Positions 34,671-47,889 of a stretch of DNA of 64,000 nucleotides are shown here, piece by piece. The stretch spans positions 1,612,001-1,676,000 of the forward strand of contig NC_065875.1 of NCBI RefSeq assembly GCF_933775445.1, in the 5' to 3' direction. The DNA comes from Argentina anserina. Its lineage: Eukaryota; Streptophyta; Magnoliopsida; Rosales; Rosaceae. Position 1 is the first letter of the stretch, and the number at the start of each line of letters is the position of its first letter. The notes under the pieces were generated by a model. It was not told where the DNA came from, ran no database searches, and saw nothing but the letters and a program-made list of their open reading frames with translations. The position numbers and the translations under genes are program-made.

Positions 34671-35700
34671 GTTTTAAAAAACAATGGTGACATACATTAA
34701 TGAGAGAACAATAGATATGAGATCCTAACAACAATGAAGCAACAGTTACATATCCTAATGTCCAATACAACAGCTCTCCAACTATGTTGCCTCCGGAAGA
34801 ACAATTTGACGATACTTAATCTCACCCTACCACTAGGCGACAACGCCCATTTAACGAAGCAATGAACTTGCTGCCTACCTAGAGTAGACAAGACACAAAG
34901 AGTGCACACACGGACACGAAACCCGACTCCCCCTACAAAATCTTTGTTGTGAATTATTAAACAAAATAAATAAATAAAAACACTAAATAACCAAACTATT
35001 TGGTTAAGGCCCAAAAAGCGAACCCAACACTTATTTTTAGGCCAAACAAGGCCCAACAGACGTCACCAGGCCCATAACCAAAGAGGAGCAAAGTAAGGCC
35101 AAGGATTGGACCAAGTATTGCACCGTTGTTGCACTGAGATCACCATTGCCGTTGCACGAAGATCACCATCATCCAATCCTTTGCGTTGCCTCGACACTAG
35201 GTCCCTGACCGCTGACGAAAAGCAGTCACCGGCAGAGATCCGACAGCCATCACCCACCACCACCAAGACCTTGAAACTTGAGAGCCCGGATCTTGGAGAA
35301 AAAGATCCACCAATGATCGGACACTCAACATCCCTCCTCCCAAAGCCACTGTTGACCACTCCCCCTGCAGCTACAAGGACCATAGTCACCATCGCAAGGC
35401 TGAACCATTTCTTCCACCACACACCCCCATCTTGTGAAACACCGCCACAATTCATGGTCTGACCTCAGATCCACTCCGCCATGATCTCCGATCGTAAAGC
35501 CGGAGCACAAGCCCTTCGTCCCGTCCGACCACACAAGCCTCATACAAGCGAGGCCTAGGGCCGGCACCAACGCTGCCGTGCAGCCGAACGAGAGACACCA
35601 CAATCTGCGGAAACCTTTTCTCCAACCCAAGTGCATGAGGCGCGTACCACCAATACTCTATTGGGAGGCGACTCTCAAAATCCCCTTACTGGATTCAAAT
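34671..35700 (-). mobile_element. Possible non-LTR retroposon remnant
   Basis: About 1 kb with base composition unlike its surroundings: the 35.1-35.6 kb part is GC-rich and open in several frames, and the left end reads on the minus strand as CTCTCATTAATGTATGTCACC then an A/T-rich tail. The layout (GC-rich 5' part, GGCCCAA-type phrases, AT tail on minus) resembles the retroposon at 21.8-23.3 kb. No reverse transcriptase and no target duplication found. The open frames (35063-35455, 35325-35636, 34697-35056) show no domain. Confidence 0.4.
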
Positions 35701-35960
35701 TATTAGTAAACCCATATATAAAAGTTTCTCTTGTTTCTTATGGTTGTACGTGTCCGTAGTTGATAGTTAATCTCCTGCGTATTACTAGTGGATTCTAGTA
35801 TTTTCTACTTGGTTTTTAAAGTCATTTCTAAATATTGTTTCTATCGTGGATGCTTCCCGCATCATATAAACTAATTGGCATGATGATTATTGCATGAAGG
35901 TTTCTTCGTGATTACTTTCTTCGTCATGCAAATTGGCACCTGCAGAATTAAGCAAATGCC

Positions 35961-36044
35961 ATGTTCATGGATAACCTCATAACCTTATCTCTTCCGAAAG
36001 AGGATCTGGAATTACTTTGTAGGGAAAAGGTAATAGGTAACTAG
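35961..36044 (+). pseudogene. DUF247 gene fragment
   Basis: Reads MFMDNLITLSLPKEDLELLC then REKVIGN and a stop, matching MDNLISSKEDLELL...IIGN of the intact DUF247 genes with three extra residues. It lies on the plus strand, opposite to the other DUF247 copies, and flanking sequence gives no further family match. It is a small relocated piece rather than a gene end. Confidence 0.75.
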
Positions 36045-37633
36045 GTAAGCAATACATAAGCTTGCAACTTCTTCAGCAGTCTTCACGAAGGCATTCTCGG
36101 CATACCGCAAAGAAGATCTAGGATTCTCAGATTCTCCGGATTCTCTGGGTGAAATCCCCCTTGATATCAGCCTATATACACACACACTAACCAAACAAAT
36201 AGTATTTTGACTGAAGGTTGTTATGGTCTTGTACAAATCGAAAGACCATTTCATGTCGATCCACACACCTCAGCATATTATTTTGCCCAAGCAGTAGATG
36301 TACAACGGTAACAATTTAGATCGGTGCGAACTCGATTTTGTATTATAAGGGCAAGACGACGATGAACATTTATATGGCCGCCGCTCGCCGGTATAAGAAG
36401 AAAAATTATCTAGGCGATACCAGACTGTTAAGGGGTTGTTATGGATTGAAACTTTGAAAGTCTAGTTAAGAAATAATTAGAACAGGACTTTGAAATAAAT
36501 AATCAACAAGGTTCATAAGTTATGATATATACATGCGGACTTCATTATCTCTGGCTCACAAAACCAACAAGTATCTCGATCTATTGTCGAATTCTCACAG
36601 GTACAATTCTTTTGTGCTTCATTGATCAAGAGCATAAACCCGCTTGTTCTTGGCCCTTTTAAAGATCGGATTAGTTTAGAAATAAAGTTGTGATTTGGTG
36701 TTTGAGTACGTGGGATGTTAAATAATATATTTTGATGAGCTGGTTGTAAGGTATGTGTAATCGTTTGCATTTGTAATGTATTCTAGACCTTCAGAATTTA
36801 ATACAAGCTCGTTTGCATTTGTGTGTGATCGTTTTGTATTTTGATTTTCTACATCCATGATGGTTGCAACACCGTATTCCCTTTACACGGCACCAGAGTT
36901 ATCCAGCAAAGCTTTATAAATCACTGAAATGAAGAGCTGGTATATGTGTGTTAACTCAATCAAAAACGGTGATATTATTTATCCGTCCTTTAGATCTTTA
37001 TTACTAAAAAGCGGACACTCAAAAACTTTATTAATTTGTGAACTGTCAGATATGTCTCTATGTTGGTTAATATTGCTATGTAAATATAAATAACAAAAAA
37101 TGAAAATAAAATAAAAGAAATGTTAAACTTAAACGTGAGATAAAAAATTTGAGGAGAACGTAACAGTTTTCTTGCATGCGAGTTGTGTGTCAGGTTGCTA
37201 GTATTAAGAATGTCTTCATCAACTTTCACCAATAATTAAAAAAAAGGATGTATTCATCAAACAAATTCATATTTTCTTCTCCTTCTACTCCTACTCCATC
37301 AACACTGTTCCGTAATTTGTGGGGATGATTTACTCATCAATAAATAGGAAACGTTCTCTGCTAGTAAAAAATTAGGGATCCCAAGATATTGTAGTTCTTA
37401 ACAGACATATTTATACTTATGAGATTCAAAAGTTTGTCTAATTAGCATGTAAAATTGTATACTAATCAAAGCCTGAATTTCCCTTTCTGCTTCAAGCCAC
37501 TTGGAATCTAGGACAATGAATGTAACACCTTTTCAATTATCGACATATTAGCATTCGAAAACACAGGAATTTCCCTGGCACATAACTTTAATCTGTAATA
37601 ATTAAAGAAGAGAGATAACCATTATCAATAGGC
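36045..37633. other. No gene recognised
   Basis: AT-rich. Minus-strand frames at 36012-36266, 36513-36770 and 36990-37232 have no recognisable domains. Confidence 0.5.
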
Positions 37634-37921
37634 CGGGCCAAATCTCAGGGTAAATCCTTGCTTCAGCACCTTTGGCACAATTTCCTCTAAGATCTCTCCC
37701 CAGAAAAGCATGAAGGTCATGGCACTGCAACTGGAAACAGCACATCCCCTGTTGCCTAACTTTTCCCTCTCATATACTTTCAAGACTTGTGAGAGCTAGA
37801 AGGTCACTGAGATCCTTGGCTGCCTTTTTGAAATCAGAGACCTCCGGGTATAGCATGAATGTTTTCCCACCCACATTTTCTGATTTACAACGTTCCGGTT
37901 CAACTCTTGTTTGAGTTGCAT
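37634..37921 (-). pseudogene. Decayed NRPD7/NRPE7-like gene fragment
   Basis: On the minus strand the start ATGCAACTCAAACAAGAGTT...AACGTTGTAA matches the beginning of the 18.1-18.7 kb gene (ATGTATCTCAAAGTGAAGTT...AACGTTGTAA). Further on it reads KAAKDLSDLLALTSLESI, a stop, EGKVR, then after a frameshift TGDVLFPVAV, and then GEILEEIVPKVLKQGFTLRFGP. This parallels KDLGYLLAVTTVESIGDGKV, TGEVKYPVVF and GEIIHAVVCKVMWHGVCLRCGP. It has at least two stops and one frameshift and lacks the C-terminal third. Confidence 0.85.
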
Positions 37922-38149
37922 TTCTCTGTCTTCCTACTTGTCAGAGAATAAAAAATGAAACAGAAACCAACTGCACATTAGTTTTGATCCTAAAGAATTA
38001 TCCAACAGTGTTGTTCCAGTCCAGTTCTACAACTTTTTCATACGAAAATCAATGTTGTCTGCATGCTCATTCATTTATCAAAACTAAACTGTTCAAAAAG
38101 AACAAAACTGCAAGCCAAATCCCTAAAATGTGCCTTTTTTTTTTTTGGT

Positions 38150-41100
38150 AATTTGAACTTTCGTTAAAAACCCGAGGGCCAAAGCAAAACATATAATGAA
38201 AAACATTGAGGAGTATCGAGCAAGAGAATATGCATTAGGGAGGAGTGGGATTGGAAACCCAATCTTCCGGACACACCCTGCGTAAGACTTTCGAGGCGAC
38301 CCAATTGTCCGTTTCATTTGCCTTTCTACTGGACCAATTCCAGTTAACTCGTTGGAACCGGTGGAGACGCTTGCGGATTCTAGCATTGCAGACGCCGTCC
38401 ACTCAACCAACGACAGGGGATTCTTTAAAACAGAGATTAGGAAGAGAGAATCAGACTCCACAATTATGGAGGGAAGAGAGATGTACAAAGCTATTGATAT
38501 GCCCAAGTCATTGCCTTTGCTTTAGCAATTAGAGAAGAGAAAGCAAAAATCCAAAACAGCAGCACCATTGACCACCACACCATTAGCATCTCGAATATCA
38601 GCTGCAAGGCCACAAGATTGAGTGGATTCATTCCAAACCGCATTTGTGTTGGTTTTGAAAGAGCCCAACACCGGAGCCACCCAACCTCTATTAGAGGCCT
38701 CTGTCTCCAAATTAACCGAATGCAAAGGAGGGGATAAGTTCATGGGAATGGCAAGAAATTCACCCACAACAGAACATGCAAGAGATGCAATCGTGATAGG
38801 ATTTGGTTGAGAATGATAAAAAATAGCAGAGCATCTAACCCTTCCAAACATACAATAGATGAAAAACTAAGAGAGTTGCCTCCATATATTTTGCCCTGAA
38901 AAAGGAGGGATCACCGCTGGAAATGTCCTCTAACCATCTAGAGAAAGATGAGAATCGTTGACGGGAGACTGAGTAATACAGAGGGTCCACAAACCAAGAT
39001 CTAGATGCCCAAGGACAGAGGAAAAGAGAGTGTTCAATAGTTTCCTCATACTGCTCACAAAGAGGACAAGTAGCATCTATGACAAGGTGGTGTCTGAATC
39101 GGTTATTGTTGGTGGCTAGAGCATTTGACGCCGCCCACCAAACAAAGTTCTTAATTTTCGGGGGAGCATGAAGATTCCAAATCCAGTTCCACAACTTCTT
39201 GGAGATGATGTGAGAGTTATTGGTAGAAGTGGTGGAGGGAGGGGGATGAGAGTGTACAGTTGATTTGTATCCAGATTTACAGTATATAATCCATAAGTTG
39301 AATGTTTCCAAACCAAGACATCATTATCATCCGAGGAGCCAAACAATGTTGCTCTAATTGCATTGACCACATTAACAGGAAGAAAATGCTCAATAGAACT
39401 GAGAACCCAAGTCTCAGAAAATATGTTAATCAAAGAAGAAACATGGGTGAACTGCGAAACTTACGGGAGGAAGGAGGCTAAATTTCCCTTAGGAAAATTG
39501 TGAATCCAATTGTCATTCCAAAAGTCCACATTTGTCTCAACTCCAATCTTCTACGAGAGGCCCAATTTAAGTAGCTTCCTACCTTCTAATAAGCTAGCCC
39601 ATGCCCAAGAAAGAGAGGACCCTCTAGTTGCCTCCAAAAAACTCTTATGTGAAAAATAACGGTCTTTCAAAACACGAGCCCACATAGTCTCAGGGTTACA
39701 GATAAGCCTCCAACATTGTTTTGGAAGCATAGCATCATTAAAATCAACAATTTTACGAAAATTCATTCCACCCTCATCTTTTGGAGCACACAAACTCATC
39801 CAGCTTTTCCAATGAATGCCATTTGAGGAAGAAGAACCCCACCAAAAGTTTGCCATAGCAGAATGTGCCTGTAGGTGGATTTTAGGAATTTGAAGGCTGA
39901 CATTGGATAGGTGGGGACAGCTGAAGCAACAGATTTTATCATGACTTCTTTGCCTGCTTGTGAGAGAGAAGAAAGGTTCCAACTCATGATCTTGTTCAAG
40001 ATACGGTCTTTGACATAACTCATAGCCTTTACTTTTGATCTCCCCCAAATTATTGGGTGTCCAAGATAGATACCCGGATTTGGAACAGCATTCATATTCA
40101 TCACAGAGCTTAAAAGCTCGACAATTTCAGGCCTAATGTTTGGACTAAAATAGACATAGGACTTTTGAAGATTAATGAGTTGTCCTGATGCCGAGTAGTA
40201 ATGGTGAAGGGTATCAGACAAAGTCTCGCAGTTGTAGAGACTCGCCTTAAGGAAAAAAAGAGAATAATCCGCAAATAAAAAGGCTAATATGGGGACCATT
40301 CTGACTTTCTAACAACATCTAGAAGGTTGTCTGAACATAACTTCCTAATCATGAGGGAAAGCACATCATTAACAAAAACAAACAAGAAGGGGGATAAAAG
40401 GTCACCCTGCCTTAGACCTCTTGTAGGTTTAAAATTTTCCCGACGTTCCATTGAACAAGACAGCCATAGAGACTGAAGTGACACATCACTAACCGAATCC
40501 ATTGATGAGCAAAGCCCATTTTGGAGAGAACTACCTCAACAAAAGACCAATCCACTCTATCATAAGCTTTATTCATGTCAAGTTTTAAAGCAAACTCTTC
40601 CGCATCACCACATTTTTGCATCTTCAAGTAGTGAAACATACATGAGCAATAAGGATATTATCTTGGATTTGTCTCCTCGAAATAAAAGCCGATTGATTTT
40701 CATAAATGAGAAGAGGCATAAAGGGTTGGAGTCTTGTAGAAATAATCTTGGTACGAATTTTGTATGCACAATTGAATAGAGCAATAGGTCGGAACTAAGA
40801 TGCCACTTCGGGGTTTTCCACCTTAGGAATAAGAGCAACGAAAGTTGCATTGAATCGTTCAAAGGAAGAAATGAGGTGCAGAGAGGACGAGGTAGCAGTA
40901 AAAATAAGCTCTTTTACAATATTCCAATGGGTTTGCACCCGAGAACCCATTTGGCCCGGGATATTTTAAAGCACCAAGACCAAAAACTGCTGACTTGATT
41001 TCTTCTAGAGTAACCTCAGCAAGTAGGGCAGAGTTCATCTCAAATGTAACTACCGGACTCACAAAACCTAAAACAAGGTTTTGATGCTGAGTGGAATTGG

Positions 41101-42312
41101 CGTATATATATCCTTAAAGAACAAGTTGAGGTGAGAGGAGATATCTCTTTCATTTTGAAGCCAAATACCATTATCATCCTTAAGACGAAGAATCTTGCTA
41201 CGTCTTCTACTCATTAGAGTAGTATGATGAAAAAAGCTGGTATTACGGTCACCAAGAGCCAGTCACGAAACTCGGGGAGCGTTGCTTCCAATATAATTCT
41301 TCAAGAGTCCAAAGATTATGGATGGAATTGGTAGAATCTTGGATATCATCAAAAATCTCATCATTCCCAGAGTCAATGAGATTTTGAATCTTAGAGAGGC
41401 TCTCGTTCACATGTTTACCAACAATAGGAAAAGAAGACTTTGCCCATTGAGACAAAGCATGACTACATCTTCTCAAATTTAAACACCACTGATCCACAAA
41501 ATTAGGAGGAGAAGAAGGTAACCAGTTATCCTTAACAATTTGGGAACACAATGGGTGACTATTCCATAGATGTTCGAAGCGGAACAATTTTGGCGCTTTA
41601 AATTGCATGGGAAGAGTGTCCACCATAATAGGACGGTGATCATACCCAATCTTAGGGAGATAAAAAACTTGACAGCATTGGAAACAAGAAATCCAAGAAT
41701 CATTAGCAAGGGCACGATCCAGTCTTTTTTCATCACAATTTTCTTATCTTGAAAGCAGAACCATGTGTATTCCGACCCTTGGAACATCAAGTCATGAAGA
41801 GAGGTTCGAGCAATGAAGTCTCTAAAGAGATTCAACCTCCATTGAGGTTGAGGAAGGCCACCCCATTTCTCATATTGCCATAGGATTTCATTGAAATCAT
41901 CAAGACAGAGCCACACAATTAATCTTTGGTTGAAAGACGGGTACAAAGAACTCCAAAAGCAATTTTTTTCATTGAAATTTGGAGTGTCATACATCCAAGA
42001 CACATTACAAGTGAAAGCATCAGAGGAGAAGGTAACACAAGTGTTGATAAAATTCTCCGAACTAGTAATACTAAAAATATTAATAGAATTATCCCAAAGT
42101 AAAGCTAAACCGCCGGATCTCGTCGTTGTCGGGTTCACCACAAACAGATGGTCATAACACAGCTTAGACTTCCAAAAATCGAGAACCGATTCCACCTGAT
42201 AAGTTTCCATAATAAATAACATAGAGGGGCGATAGCGTTTCACAGTACACTTGAGCGATTTTCCAGTCAAGTCCACCCCAAGACCTTGACAATTCCAAGC
42301 CATAAACCTCAT
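38150..42312 (-). pseudogene. LINE ORF2 (endonuclease-RT-RNase H), broken
   Basis: Endonuclease part starts MRFMAWNCQGLGVD (42312) with LFIMET and WLCLDDFNEIL (the usual Gly before Asp-Phe-Asn is altered). RT part: GLGALKYPGPNGFSG (41062-40859), LKLDMNKAYDRVDWSFVE (40639-40412), RGLRQGDLLSPFLFVFVND (40502-40284), FLFADYSLFF (about 40270) where the catalytic FADD is FADY. zf-RVT: PPKIKNFVWWAASNALATN with CPLC...EHSLFLC (39311-38835). RNase H-like end: FKTNTNAVWN (38851-38522). The pieces lie in different frames, so no functional protein is possible. Confidence 0.9.
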
Positions 42313-42480
42313 GGAGGACCCGTAGCTACATCAGGCCAGCTACCGTGCCTTGATCCGGATATAGATCAGATTCAAGAATTACAAGAGGGCCACCCACTGC
42401 TCTATTGGAAAAGGACTCCCTCATGATAGTAGGATCCTCAGGGAGAGTAATCACAGTAGCACAAGCATAAGAATATGTCG

Positions 42481-43778
42481 TCACGCCATCACAAACAGCT
42501 TGGATAGGGACTGGAGTTTGTTCATTAATTTCACTGTTGACATAACAGGGGAAGAAGATATCAGAACCATAGCAGCTGAGAGGAGTTCCTGAAAAGTCAT
42601 AGAGTTAATATCTAAAACAGAAGAAAGAGGGAAAGCTTCAGCTAAAGCTAGTTTCATTGCATTCAATCCATCCTCAATGCCTTCGACATGGTTCGGAGCT
42701 GGATCCAGAGGAAAAGCTTCAGCATTAGCAAAAGATAACTCCACCACTTGGGCACGACTACGAACTCTCTTGGATCTACTCCTCTGGCTCACTTTCCCAC
42801 GAGTTGCATTAGCACCAACAAAGCATTCAAATTGCCCCAAAATCTCAGAAAAGAGACCACTACCAGAATCTAAAGGGGAGATAGAAGAAAATGTGTCACT
42901 CCTAAATCTCTTCTTGATAGACAACTTAGACACCCTTGAAGATTCCTCCATAGCTCGTTTTCCTCTTAAAGACTAAATAAAAGAGTTAGTTTCAGAGCTA
43001 CCAATAGGACTTGGATAATTAAAATCAGATGGATTTGCCAGAATATCTAGACCCTCCATGGTCTTTCCATCAAACTATCCCCCAGAGTAATTATCAGAGA
43101 TGATGGGGGTTTCCTTCCACATGCTGAATAGTGAGAGATGAGAGAGGGGTGGTGATTTGGGTGATCTCAGTATACATGGTAGAGAGTTTGGGTAATCATA
43201 GCAGAATCAGACACACGGTTGGGGAAGGGAGATAATGGAATTGTATGGGTGTTGTTGCTTGGAGTCTGAGCTACCACCGAATAGAGGCCATCTTGGTCAA
43301 TAGAAGGAGAAGAGACAATCTGTTGGACCTGGCTCAGGTTAGACTTGCTGGTCCAGGTGGATAGACTTGGATCAGGTCTGTGATGGATATGAGGGTAGAG
43401 ATTGGACTCATCATGGTTAGGAACAGTAGTGTAAGGCCCATTCCGAGGGAGAGAGATGAAAGGCAGATCATGAGGAGACTTTGAGATATATCATGTTACA
43501 TCAGGGCTATGATAGATGTAACCAGGGCTCTGGGCAACCACATAATCAAGAATCTCTTGGTCAATACAGCCAGCAGGTACATATTCCTCCAAACCATGAT
43601 CAAAAAGCATTATTGCACGGCGAGAGAAAGGTTTTTCCGAAGAAGAAGGATTGACACCACTTTTTGAGCTCATTCCAATATAAGTCCCCTCCAAAGGCTG
43701 AGTAAAGTTAGTTTGGGTAAGCTCCTTACCCTTCTCTCTGGCAGAAAACCAAAGGGGGGAAGACTTTCTGCTAGCCAA
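42481..43778 (-). pseudogene. LINE ORF1 remnants
   Basis: Two minus-strand pieces (43778-43491 and 42951-42481) before ORF2. The second has the Lys/Arg-rich stretches IKKRFRSD and RSRSKRVRSRAQVV expected in the tail of a LINE ORF1. No DUF4283 or zinc knuckle is visible, so the 5' part of ORF1 is missing or deleted. Assigned by position and composition rather than by a domain. Confidence 0.55.
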
Positions 43779-43950
43779 ATCCTAATACTATGAATTCAAA
43801 AGTATAATCAAAACTATCCAAACAATTGGGAGCATAAAATCACATAAGCATAAGAAAACATATAAACAACAATACATCAAGTATACATATGCACAGGTAC
43901 TGACTCGCTGGATAACAACAAGAACTACCAGACGTCAATACAATTAAAAT

Positions 43951-46031
43951 TAGGGAAAATTATAAAAATGCATCATTTCCCAACTTATATTAGAAAAATG
44001 TCAATACTTATGAATTAATTATAAAAAGGTCTCACATTTAAGTGGAATAGAAAAAAAAGTCAAAACAATTAGAAAAAAGTCACTTTAAAAATATTTTCTG
44101 GACTGTTTTACCATTTCTCACTATATTTCTTCATTTTCTAATTTCGGCCATAACTTTCCCGTCCGGCGATAGATTTTGACAAAATTGGTACCGTTAGAAA
44201 GATCTCGCTCCCCTCTTTCATTTGATATATTACCCACTCTGAATCGACCAACCGTATAAGACACAACAACCATTGCAAAGGCTTTCCGCCAAGCAATTCC
44301 GGCGAAACCAAAGCTCAAGGTTCTTTAATTCTAGCTATTATCTTTATTATGAGCATACTCATACCAATCTCATTTGAATTGTAACAAAATTTCGCATATT
44401 TTCACATTTCCTCTCGGCATGTCACACTTACTTTCACAATTACGGTTACACTACCTCTTACACTAATTGTCACACCTACTGTCATAACCGCTATCACACC
44501 CACTGTCACAGAAGTTGTCACACTATCTACTTACACTAACTGTCACACACACTGTCACAACCTATGTCTCACTATCTGTCACAACCTTTGTCTCACTATC
44601 TATCACAACCTCAGTCACACCCGCTGTCACACTATCTATCACACCCACTATTACACTATCTGTCACACCCCCTGTCACACTACCTGTCACTACCTCTGTC
44701 ACACTACCTGTCACTACCTCTGTCACAATACCTATCACACTCACTGTCACATCTCATGTCACACTACCTATCACAACCCATGTCACACCGTTTTTGTGTG
44801 ACTATGTTGTGAAAAGAAAAATAAAAAAAAAGAAGAAGATGATGATGATGATGAAGATGAAGAAAATGACTGAAAATAACAAACTTTTGTGATCTTGAAC
44901 TAATACATATTGACACTTTATGTTGTAGTACAAACACCGCCAATCAGATTGTCTGTCACACTACTTATCACACTAACTATCACACTGCCTATCACACTAT
45001 CTATCACAATACCTGTCACAATACATATCACAGTAACTGTCACAGCACAAAGTTAGTGTGACAGGTAGTGTGACGGGTAATGTGACAGGTAAATTGATAC
45101 TCACACTACCAACCACACTAACTTTGTGTTGTGACGGGTATTGTGATAGGTAATGTGATAGTTAGTGTGACAGGTAACTTAACGATAGTTTCTTGCGTCA
45201 CCATCTTTGACTATGCCCATAACTTTCTCCTTGCTAGATTCATTGTTCTTTAACCATTGAGCCTTAAAAAAAATGTCTTATTGGGCACCCAAAAAAATGA
45301 TCTGGGCATCCATGTGAAACCCAGAATCACGTCAACGATGTTCTGCTATACCGCCACCAATGACATGCTCGCTATCTTCGAGAAGAAGACCGCCCAAATC
45401 GACTGGAGCACAAGCTAGTGCATCTTTTATAACGCAAGCCATCGACGCCGAAAATCGGCTCACGCGCCGGCACTGAAATTCCCAAAAACCCAGCGCATCT
45501 TCTGTAACGAAAATCAGCTTCAAACCTCTCCCCTTGCCAACCTCCACATGTCCTCAATCTTAGCCCACAACCGATTTCAACGTCGACCTCCGCCGCTGCG
45601 TGGCAGGTGTGGCTCTTCTTGATCTTCATTGGAAAATCCAGGGAATATGACGACGGCTGTCGAAGAGCAACGCCATTGAGTATAGCGGTCTTGCAGTTCT
45701 AAGTTACTAGAGTTCTTGCCATTCTTGGCAAGTGGATATCTGGGCTTGTTCATTGGAGCCAAGGTCCGTTGGAAGGCCTCGTTGATCAAGGAGAGACCGG
45801 ATGATCGACGAGATCGATGTTTTGAAATCAAAAAGTGGAGAAAAGGAAAGTTAAGTTTTCTGGGGAGAATTCTCGGGAGAGAGAGGGTGGCAACGTTGTA
45901 GTTTTTACAAAAATCAGGGGTAACCGTTTAAGAAGTCTTATTAGGTGACTACATTTTAATTTCCAAACCTTATTTGACTATTTTCTAATTTGATATATGA
46001 AATGTGACTTTTTTTATAAGAAGCCCTTAAA
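43951..46031. mobile_element. Candidate TIR element carrying a minisatellite and GC-rich filler
   Basis: Left end TTAGGGAAAATTATAAAAATG and right end, reversed, TTTAAGGGCTTCTTATAAAA begin a weak inverted similarity of about 80-100 bases (both arms contain TTAGAAAAWAGTCA). The middle holds the GTCACAC array and a GC-rich segment (45.3-45.9 kb) with open frames lacking known domains, possibly captured host sequence. No transposase and no clear target duplication. Confidence 0.45.
44400..45182. repeat. GTCACAC minisatellite with strand switch
   Basis: Dozens of degenerate units of 10-24 bases of the type CTGTCACACTAC from about 44410 to 44790 and again 44955-45045. From 45048 to about 45175 the same unit appears reversed (AGTGTGACAGGTAGTGTGAC). 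The reading frame 44515-44892 (a Thr/Val/Ser repeat peptide) is a by-product. A GAT/GAAGAT run (about 44835-44870) sits between the blocks. Confidence 0.85.
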
Positions 46032-47886
46032 ATTAAATAGCTCACTTAGTCAAATACTGAACATTAATAAGAAATAATCGAGAAAAAAATAAAAAGGTCC
46101 CTAACGAGTGTTTTAACCAAGATACAACACTAGAATAAGCCTAATGCACATTTCACTTGGTGGATGAAAGTAAAGACAAGCACAATGAAGAAGACTTTTC
46201 AACTTATATAACCAACAACATTGCTCCTTCTCAGTTCTCCAAAACCAGCTATGACGGTGCCACCACTAGAATCACATAAAAAAACAATGCAATACTCATA
46301 TAAAACTAAATACTCATATAAAACTAAATTCTCAAGTCAGCTCATATGATTCTGACTAAAATATTCTAAGCAAAATTCGATTCGATGCTCAAAAGTCAAC
46401 CCAGGAAACGTAATAGATATCATTCAATAGAATTTTTAGTGTTTCTAGATCTACATACTGATTTTTCCCCATTTTGGGTTGTAATTCTTCCACTCTTTTA
46501 TCATAATTTACTACCATCTATTGAATGCTGCTCCTTTGCTTCCAACATATCAAATTCACAAAGAAGCACATGCCTTCTATGCTCTATTCTGGCCCTGAAG
46601 AGATGCATCAATTTGTTAAATAAAAGTACTAGCCTATAGTCGAACAAGAAATGTTTCAGTTTGTTTCCAAATCAGTAATTCTTTCTCTCATTATTATAAA
46701 GTTGTTAAATAATAGCAGACATCTTGAGGTTTACTATTCTCCATTAGTAAAACATGGAATACAATATCATCTGGTCCAGTTAATCCATACCATCCAGCAT
46801 CAATTTTAAGCCTCTGTGACTCCTGGAAATCATCATTTCTTATATCTTACTGTGTGTATGTAGAATGGGGAAATGACAAGCTGCATCAAACGCAACTTTT
46901 TATGACTTTTTTTTAAGAGTTAAAACTTGTTCCGACTTCATTTATAATTATGTCAAAAAAAATCACCTCCTGCCAATCAGCAAGGCAATGAGCTCAGTCA
47001 CTTGTCAGTTGTCACAAAAGAGAAGGTACAGTCATTCACAGTTTACAAACAGAGTTTAGTCGTACTTGAAAGGTCCTGGCTTAGTCTTAGACACTAAGGA
47101 AGCAAAGTTCCGACAATGTGAGACACTGAAACTAAGCATGCCAAACAAATCCCATAACTAAAGCAGCACTTGATGTGAAAATAGAAATTTTATTATATAT
47201 ATCCGCTACATATCTCACGTGGCGTACTCACTTAATGTTATTTGTCCATTTTTTACTGTGATTGTTTCTGATTGGTTATTATATGTATGTAAATAATTTT
47301 TTGTCATTTTCAACGTGTACATGTTAATTATACCATGACGTAATATGATTAACTGAATACACTACATAACAGTGACACGTGGTGTAATGAGTATACAAAA
47401 TAATTACTCGTGAAAAATGTACTCACAAAATAATTACTCAAAAGACGTCGAAAATTCAAAAACCCAAATCCAAATGCTTTAGTTACATAAACCCAAATCA
47501 AACAACCAAGTAACTATGCGTGTCTAAAAGAAGATTGCCCGTGTTTATATTTGGACTTGGCAAAACAAATTGACTTTATAAAGTAGAAACTAGGTTGACT
47601 GGTAATTTTCGATGAAGAATTAGGTTGACTGGTTTAGTCAACTGCTACCTACTAGAACTATGATATACCAACTCTATTAGCTAGTCTACAAATGCCTTGA
47701 GTGGCGTCGATGATCCTTTTGTGATTTCTAATTCTACCACAGTGATCCTTCAAAACTCGCCGTTGAATCAATTCAACAAAGTTTCTAGACAATAGTAACA
47801 TAAATCTCGTGTCATTATTGATTTATTGGCCTCCAAGAATCTTCTTCAACTAACCCGTAAGCTTTCGCTCAATCTGGCTATACTTC
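46032..47886. other. No gene recognised
   Basis: AT-rich; short local repeat ACTCATATAAAACTAAAT around 46291-46330. The frame 46385-46639 (+) has no recognisable domain. Confidence 0.45.
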
Positions 47887-47889
47887 TTA

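Larger units (their letters stand above)
38134..43785 (-). mobile_element. Degenerate L1-type LINE
   Basis: Reads right to left: ORF1 remnants, endonuclease, reverse transcriptase, zf-RVT and RNase H, ending in a poly(A) tract (T run at 38134-38146 on plus). Possible target repeat AGCCAAATCC(C)TAA at about 38113-38125 and 43773-43785, but eight bases separate the left copy from the T run, so the borders are tentative. Many frameshifts and stops: an old, dead copy. Confidence 0.88.

Noticed and set aside
35063..35636. Several long frames on both strands
   Set aside because: GC-rich composition explains them; no recognisable domain.
44515..44892. Open frame coding a Thr/Val/Ser repeat protein
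   Set aside because: It is a by-product of the GTCACAC minisatellite; both strands and several frames are open there.
45332..45901. Overlapping frames in GC-rich DNA that might be a gene
   Set aside because: No domain, frames open on both strands, inside a candidate transposon; possibly captured sequence but not a gene that can be named.
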